A program made the translations under genes and the position numbers. DNA of 64,000 bases from Thermincola ferriacetica (GTDB lineage Bacteria > Bacillota > Thermincolia > Thermincolales > Thermincolaceae): the NCBI RefSeq assembly GCF_001263415.1, contig NZ_LGTE01000016.1:1-64000 (forward strand), given 5' to 3'. This document shows, piece by piece, positions 60,397-64,000 of the stretch; the stretch's first letter is position 1, and each line of letters starts with the position of its first letter. The notes beneath the pieces are model-generated. The model was not told the origin of the DNA and did no database searches. It saw only the letters and a program-made list of their open reading frames with translations.

Positions 60397-61453
60397 CTTT
60401 TGGCAACCCTTCTTTGTTAAAGTATTTCGAGCTCCAACGCAAAGCAACATTAACTAAACCGATCATTACCGGCACTTCAATCAGGGGACCGATTACCGCC
60501 GCAAAGGCCTGCCCTGACTCAATCCCGAATACTGCCACGGCCACGGCGATGGCCAATTCAAAGTTATTGCTGGCAGCAGTGAAGGAAAGACTGGTAGTCT
60601 GCGCATAATTTATGCCGACTTTCCTGCTGATAAAGAAGGAAGCAACAAACATAAACACAAAGTAAATCAGCAGAGGAATGGCAATGCGTACTACATCCAT
60701 CGGTAGTTGAACAATGAGGTTTCCTTTGTAGGAAAACATTACCACGATGGTAAACAAAAGGGCAATCAAAGCCAGCGGGCTGATCTTGGGCACAAAGGTT
60801 TTTTCATACCATTCCTTCCCCTTCGCCGGTTCCAGGAATAACCTCGTCAACAAACCGGCAGCGAAGGGTATCCCCAGGTAGATAGCCACACTCTTGGCCA
60901 CTTCACCCATAGAGACATCAACAGTCATACCCTTTAGCCCAAATAACCCCGGCAACACCGTGATAAACACATAGGCGTAAACAGAATAGAAAATTACCTG
61001 GAAAATTGAGTTGAAGGCCACCAGGGCAGCCGCGTATTCCGAATCACCTTTGGCCAGGCTGTTCCAAACAATGACCATGGCAATACACCGAGCCAAACCT
61101 ATTAAAATAAGACCAACCATGTACTCAGGGTAATCACGCAAAAACGTTATAGCTAATATAAACATAAGGATAGGGCCGATGACCCAGTTCTGAACCAACG
61201 ACAACCCAAGGACTCTCGTATTCTTGAACACCTTACCCAATTCCCGGTAGTTTACCTTGGCCAGCGGCGGGTACATCATCACGATCAGCCCGATGGCAAT
61301 AGGTATGGATGTGGTGCCCACCGATAACCTGTCAAGCAGGTCAGCCACACCGGGAAACAGAAAACCAATACCGACTCCCAGGGCCATAGCGAGGAAAATC
61401 CAGAGAGTCAGAAATCTATCTAAAAAGGATAATCTTGCTGCTTTTTGTGCCAT
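60344..61453 (-). CDS. ACR3 family arsenite efflux permease
   Basis: The 369-residue protein has ten spans and the ACR3 Cys motif [19 protein letters not shown] (Cys about residue 122). It exports arsenite. It lies 57 bases downstream of an ArsR repressor gene, the usual metalloid resistance layout. The last about 15 residues come from a dispersed repeat and are unlike normal ACR3 ends, which finish after the last span. Confidence 0.93.
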   Translation of the reverse strand: MAQKAARLSFLDRFLTLWIFLAMALGVGIGFLFPGVADLLDRLSVGTTSIPIAIGLIVMMYPPLAKVNYRELGKVFKNTRVLGLSLVQNWVIGPILMFILAITFLRDYPEYMVGLILIGLARCIAMVIVWNSLAKGDSEYAAALVAFNSIFQVIFYSVYAYVFITVLPGLFGLKGMTVDVSMGEVAKSVAIYLGIPFAAGLLTRLFLEPAKGKEWYEKTFVPKISPLALIALLFTIVVMFSYKGNLIVQLPMDVVRIAIPLLIYFVFMFVASFFISRKVGINYAQTTSLSFTAASNNFELAIAVAVAVFGIESGQAFAAVIGPLIEVPVMIGLVNVALRWSSKYFNKEGLPKGSVASEQRLFHRYNGNP

Positions 61454-61510
61454 AGTTTAACCTCCTTCATGTTTTAAAAAACATTTACCTCTTTACTTTA
61501 CAAAAATTTG

Positions 61511-61906
61511 TTACTTTTTGCTGGCTGCTTTTTTCATAGTGAGTTTTTCGCAGATTGACGGGTCTGTCCTGACCGGGGACGGCTGTAAATTGTTTAACTT
61601 CCTTTTGATTGGTTCCGCATAGGCTTCCACTACACCCACTTCTTCGCCTTCAAACACTTCCTTGAAAACATCTCCGTTGAGAGAGTAGTATATCCATTTT
61701 CCGTCCCGGCTGTCCTTTACTAACCCAGCCTGCCTGAGAATCTTCAGGTGATGAGAAACGGCCGGCTGAGACATATCCAATTTGTCAAGGATTTCACAAA
61801 CACACATTTCCTGTTCCGCCAACATATTTATGATTTTTAACCTTGTTTCATCCCCAAGAGCTTTAAAAAATTCCGCAATTTTTTTCATGGGGCTACGTAA
61901 TTCCAC
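61511..61906 (-). CDS. arsR: ArsR family metalloid-responsive repressor
   Basis: The 131-residue winged-helix repressor has EMCVCEILDKLDMSQPAVSHHL with the As(III)-binding CVC. The start is uncertain: GTG 61906 touches GAGGAAG, while ATG 61888 has poorer spacing. A perfect inverted repeat at 61912-61941 is a likely operator. It presumably controls itself and the ACR3 pump. Confidence 0.9.
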   Translation of the reverse strand: MELRSPMKKIAEFFKALGDETRLKIINMLAEQEMCVCEILDKLDMSQPAVSHHLKILRQAGLVKDSRDGKWIYYSLNGDVFKEVFEGEEVGVVEAYAEPIKRKLNNLQPSPVRTDPSICEKLTMKKAASKK

Positions 61907-61911
61907 TTCCT

Positions 61912-61941
61912 CATATAAACATATTCAATATTATTTATATG
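61912..61941. promoter_or_regulatory. Candidate ArsR operator for arsR-ACR3
   Basis: Perfect 8-base arms CATATAAA and TTTATATG around a 14-base centre lie just upstream of the ArsR gene. This AT-rich, inverted repeat layout is typical for ArsR sites. Confidence 0.5.
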
Positions 61942-61969
61942 ATTACAATACCATAATTTATGCATTTTT

Positions 61970-62018
61970 TGCAAAAAATTTTAGGGGGGTTAAATGATTT
62001 TAACATTTAACCTCCCCT
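61970..62018 (-). terminator. Terminator of the ArsR/thioredoxin/permease operon
   Basis: AGGGGGGTTAAATG pairs with CATTTAACCTCCCCT across a 7-base loop; on the minus strand TAAAATTTTTTGC follows. It lies 60 bases after the permease stop. Confidence 0.75.
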
Positions 62019-62053
62019 TGTCCTATTATGTTATTTTGTCTTCTATCTGGTAG

Positions 62054-62071
62054 GAAGACAAATTTGTCTTC
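62054..62071. promoter_or_regulatory. Perfect 18-base palindrome
   Basis: GAAGACAAATTTGTCTTC is a perfect palindrome right after the permease stop. It may be a protein site or part of the terminator region. No match was found elsewhere by eye. Confidence 0.5.
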
Positions 62072-62075
62072 TCAT

Positions 62076-63035
62076 CTAAAGTATTATATTGAACAGGTAC
62101 CCTGTGCCGATAATGGCCAGACCTACTATACCGAAGTAAATCACAAGCAGCTTTGGTTTCAGCACCTGTTTAAGAATAATAGCTTCAGGCAGGGATAATG
62201 CCGTTACGGACATCATAAATGCAAGCGCCGTACCCATGGCCATCCCGTTTCTAACCAACTCTTTAACAACCGGAATAGTACCTGCGGCATTTGAATATAA
62301 GGGTATTCCTATAATTACTGCCAGCGGTACCGCAAAGGGATTTCCCCGCCCGGCGTATTTGGCCAGGAAGTTTTCCGGGGCATAACCGTGAATTGCAGCA
62401 CCTACCGCTATACCAATTACCACATAGGGCCACACTTTTTTCAGAATCTGGGCTACGTATGATCTAGCATAATCAACCCGGTCACGCCAGGTCTGCTCCG
62501 GTAATTCCCCCTCACACCCACACTGGGCAGATTTAATCTGGTAAACGTAATCTTCCACCAGGTGTTCCAGTTTCAGACGGCCTATAACCATACCGCCAAT
62601 GATGGCAACAGTCAGGCCGCTGACAATATAAATCACGGCTATCTTCCAACCAAACATGACCCACAACAGGCCCAGAGCCACTTCATTAACCATTGGCGAA
62701 GAGATCAAAAAGGAAAAAGTTACTCCCAGCGGGACCCCCGCTTCCACGAAGCCGATAAATACCGGCACCGCCGAACAGCTTCAGAAGGGTGTGACTGTAC
62801 CCATCAGGGCTGCTGTAAAGTTGCCTGCCAGCTCGCGTTTGTGGCTCAGTATCTTTTTAGTTTTTTCGGGTGGAAAATAACTGCGTATAATGGCAACAAT
62901 AAAAATAATCAGGGACAATAAAAAGAGAATTTTCACTGTATCATAGATGAAAAAGTTTACAGCAGAACCTAAGTGAGTTTCTGGGGATAACCCCATCAAA
63001 TCATAAACCAGGTAGTCTACAAATCTCTGCCACAT
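62076..63035 (-). CDS. YraQ/DUF318 family permease with an in-frame TGA (candidate selenoprotein)
   Basis: Two frames, 62781-63035 and 62076-62768, form a single in-frame unit of 319 codons with one interruption, TGA at 62781-62783. The normal family text TPFCSCSAVP reads TPF-TGA-SCSAVP, so the TGA replaces the first Cys of CSCS (codon 85). No other frameshift is present. About eight spans are visible, and SSPMVNEVALGLL and GIPLYSNAAGTIP fit the family. It lies 6 bases after the thioredoxin-like gene. TGA may be selenocysteine or a nonsense mutation; see findings. The substrate could be a metal or metalloid. Confidence 0.75.
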
Positions 63036-63041
63036 ACCCGA

Positions 63042-63299
63042 CTACCCCCTTTTGGCAGCTTCCATGATTACTTCCGCCAATTTTGCCTTGGAAGGAACCA
63101 CTCCGGAGAATTTAACCTGGCCGTCAATAACCAGGGCCGGAGTTGACATAACACCATATGAAGCTATGTCCTTAAAATCCCTTACATGAGTTACACTGGC
63201 ATCGATATTTTGCTCCGCCAGCACATCAAAAACCATTTGTTCCAGTTTATTACAGTTGGCACAACCTGCCCCCAGTACTTTTATATCCAACTTATTCAC
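63042..63299 (-). CDS. Small thioredoxin-like redox protein
   Basis: The 85-residue protein has the redox motif GAGCANCNKLEQ and TPALVIDGQVKFSG with cis-Pro, as in the small archaeal-type thioredoxins. It lies between an ArsR gene (8-base overlap) and the YraQ-type permease (6 bases). It may reduce the CSCS or USCS site of that permease or an incoming metal-thiol compound. This is an inference. Confidence 0.9.
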   Translation of the reverse strand: MNKLDIKVLGAGCANCNKLEQMVFDVLAEQNIDASVTHVRDFKDIASYGVMSTPALVIDGQVKFSGVVPSKAKLAEVIMEAAKRG

Positions 63300-63630
63300 C
63301 CCCCTTTCCTTTATTCCTTTTATTCAGTAAACTCAAAGTTTCGTTAACCTGGGAAACCAATATATCCTCTACCAGGTTAAGAATTTCATAAATTTGCGGG
63401 TAATTCACCTTATATATTACTTTTAAACCTTCTTTACGGCATCCTACAATATTCTGCTTACGTAAAATTGCCAGGTGCTGAGACATGTTGGATTGTTCAA
63501 TATCCAGGTCCTCCGTAAACTCGCAAACACATTTTTCGCCCTCTTTAAGATGTTTTAAAATCCGCACCCTGGTGGGATGGGCCAAAGCCTTGAAAAACTC
63601 GGCCTCCATCGAGCACAGCCTTTCATCCAT
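63292..63630 (-). CDS. ArsR family metal-responsive repressor (second)
   Basis: The 112-residue repressor has GEKCVCEFTEDLDIEQSNMSQHL, with a CVC metal site, and further Cys residues (MDERLCSM; IVGCRKEG). AGGGAAG lies upstream of the ATG. It overlaps the thioredoxin gene by 8 bases. A candidate operator lies at 63688-63708. The ligand could be arsenite, antimonite or another thiophilic metal. Confidence 0.88.
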   Translation of the reverse strand: MDERLCSMEAEFFKALAHPTRVRILKHLKEGEKCVCEFTEDLDIEQSNMSQHLAILRKQNIVGCRKEGLKVIYKVNYPQIYEILNLVEDILVSQVNETLSLLNKRNKGKGGE

Positions 63631-63687
63631 ATATTCTTCCCTCCATTTCCTCAGGCAGTCCAGGTAAAATAAAATCCAATAGCTATT

Positions 63688-63708
63688 ATTATATTAGTAA
63701 ATTATAAT
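63688..63708. promoter_or_regulatory. Candidate ArsR operator for the permease operon
   Basis: ATTATA-N9-TATAAT is a perfect inverted repeat about 60 bases upstream of the second ArsR gene, and TATAAT is also a -10-like element. The surrounding AT-rich DNA fits a repressor-promoter overlap. Confidence 0.45.
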
Positions 63709-63800
63709 ATTATTTTAATTCTTTTACTTTATTTTGTCAATATATTGTATATAAAAAGAAATTAGCCAGACTTTACGCCCGGCCGTTCAAAATTCTCCTT

Positions 63801-64000
63801 TTATTTTACCTTCACCTGTTGCGGAGCAGGCCCACTGCCCGTTTCACATTTAATGAGTACACCCGCCAAAAAGATTAGGATAAACAAGGCCATTCGCCCG
63901 CCGATTACTGCCATTATACCGAAAGCCGTCATAATAAAACCTATAGTAAGGTAATTGTACTGGTACAGATTTTCAATAAATGCCCCCAGATATGAAAAGG
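63801..64000 (-). CDS. C-terminal end of a membrane protein, probably a transporter (cut by window edge)
   Basis: Reading the minus strand from the window edge gives YLGAFIENLYQYNYLTIGF, FGIMAVIGGRMALFIILIF-like spans and the tail GPAPQQVKVK before the TAA at 63801. Two hydrophobic spans and a short hydrophilic tail are visible. It may be the end of an MFS transporter, but too little is present to be sure. Confidence 0.6.
   Translation of the reverse strand, partial: FSYLGAFIENLYQYNYLTIGFIMTAFGIMAVIGGRMALFILIFLAGVLIKCETGSGPAPQQVKVK

Overview
The window looks like the chromosome of an anaerobic, probably spore-forming Firmicute of the Peptococcaceae/Desulfotomaculum type. This is inferred from corrinoid methyltransferases, heterodisulfide-reductase-like and multiheme proteins, Gram-positive ribosome binding sites, a UgtP-like glycolipid synthase and tiny YjcZ-like membrane proteins. 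No rRNA, tRNA or CRISPR array was seen. Most genes are on the minus strand.

Layout. 1-0.6 kb is a mosaic of dispersed intergenic repeats. 0.6-7.3 kb holds cobS, a YeiH-type putative sulfite exporter with a convergent LysR regulator, an acetyl-CoA hydrolase/GNAT fusion, four tandem 30-31 residue membrane microproteins and a methyltransferase. 7.4-12.5 kb holds two MFS pumps with a MarR regulator, a DedA-PAP2 fusion and a small DMT protein. 12.6-20.8 kb is a sulfur block: two LysR regulators, a five-heme cytochrome, a split-Soret-like cytochrome, YeeE/YedE-TusA-YeeE/YedE and a TauABC/SsuABC-like ABC importer. 20.9-30.1 kb is a lipid-linked amino-sugar locus (glycosyltransferase, ATP-grasp ligase, two small flippase-like proteins, a polytopic membrane protein, WecE and an rmlA remnant). 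It is interrupted by a secreted protein with four rhodanese domains and by repeats. 30.4-33.5 kb holds a second split-Soret/YeeE/YedE set, a CGGC protein and a decayed beta-lactamase-fold gene.

34-50 kb is the most distinctive part: a long minus-strand methyltransferase island. It contains a corrinoid protein, a RACo-like activator, two MtaA/CmuA-type proteins, an MtrH-like methyltransferase, an ABC importer, a CMD protein, a QueG-like Fe-S protein, a small protein of unknown function, a CobW GTPase and an HdrD/NarI-like membrane pair. A divergent unit encodes a triple-HTH XRE regulator, a second corrinoid protein and a second copy of the unknown small protein; an IS200-type element lies directly behind it. 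The substrate-binding protein of the island's ABC importer reads as circularly permuted. I infer uptake and demethylation of an unidentified methylated compound.

50.9-60.3 kb carries envelope genes (ECF sigma/anti-sigma/bactofilin-like protein, MurJ, two DedA proteins, a PAP2 protein and a UgtP-like glycosyltransferase), a possible transglutaminase-fold protein and a phosphodiesterase. 60.3-64 kb carries two metalloid-type modules: ArsR/ACR3, and ArsR/thioredoxin-like/permease. In the permease an in-frame TGA replaces the first Cys of a CSCS motif, so it is either a selenoprotein or a nonsense mutant. The window ends inside a probable transporter gene.
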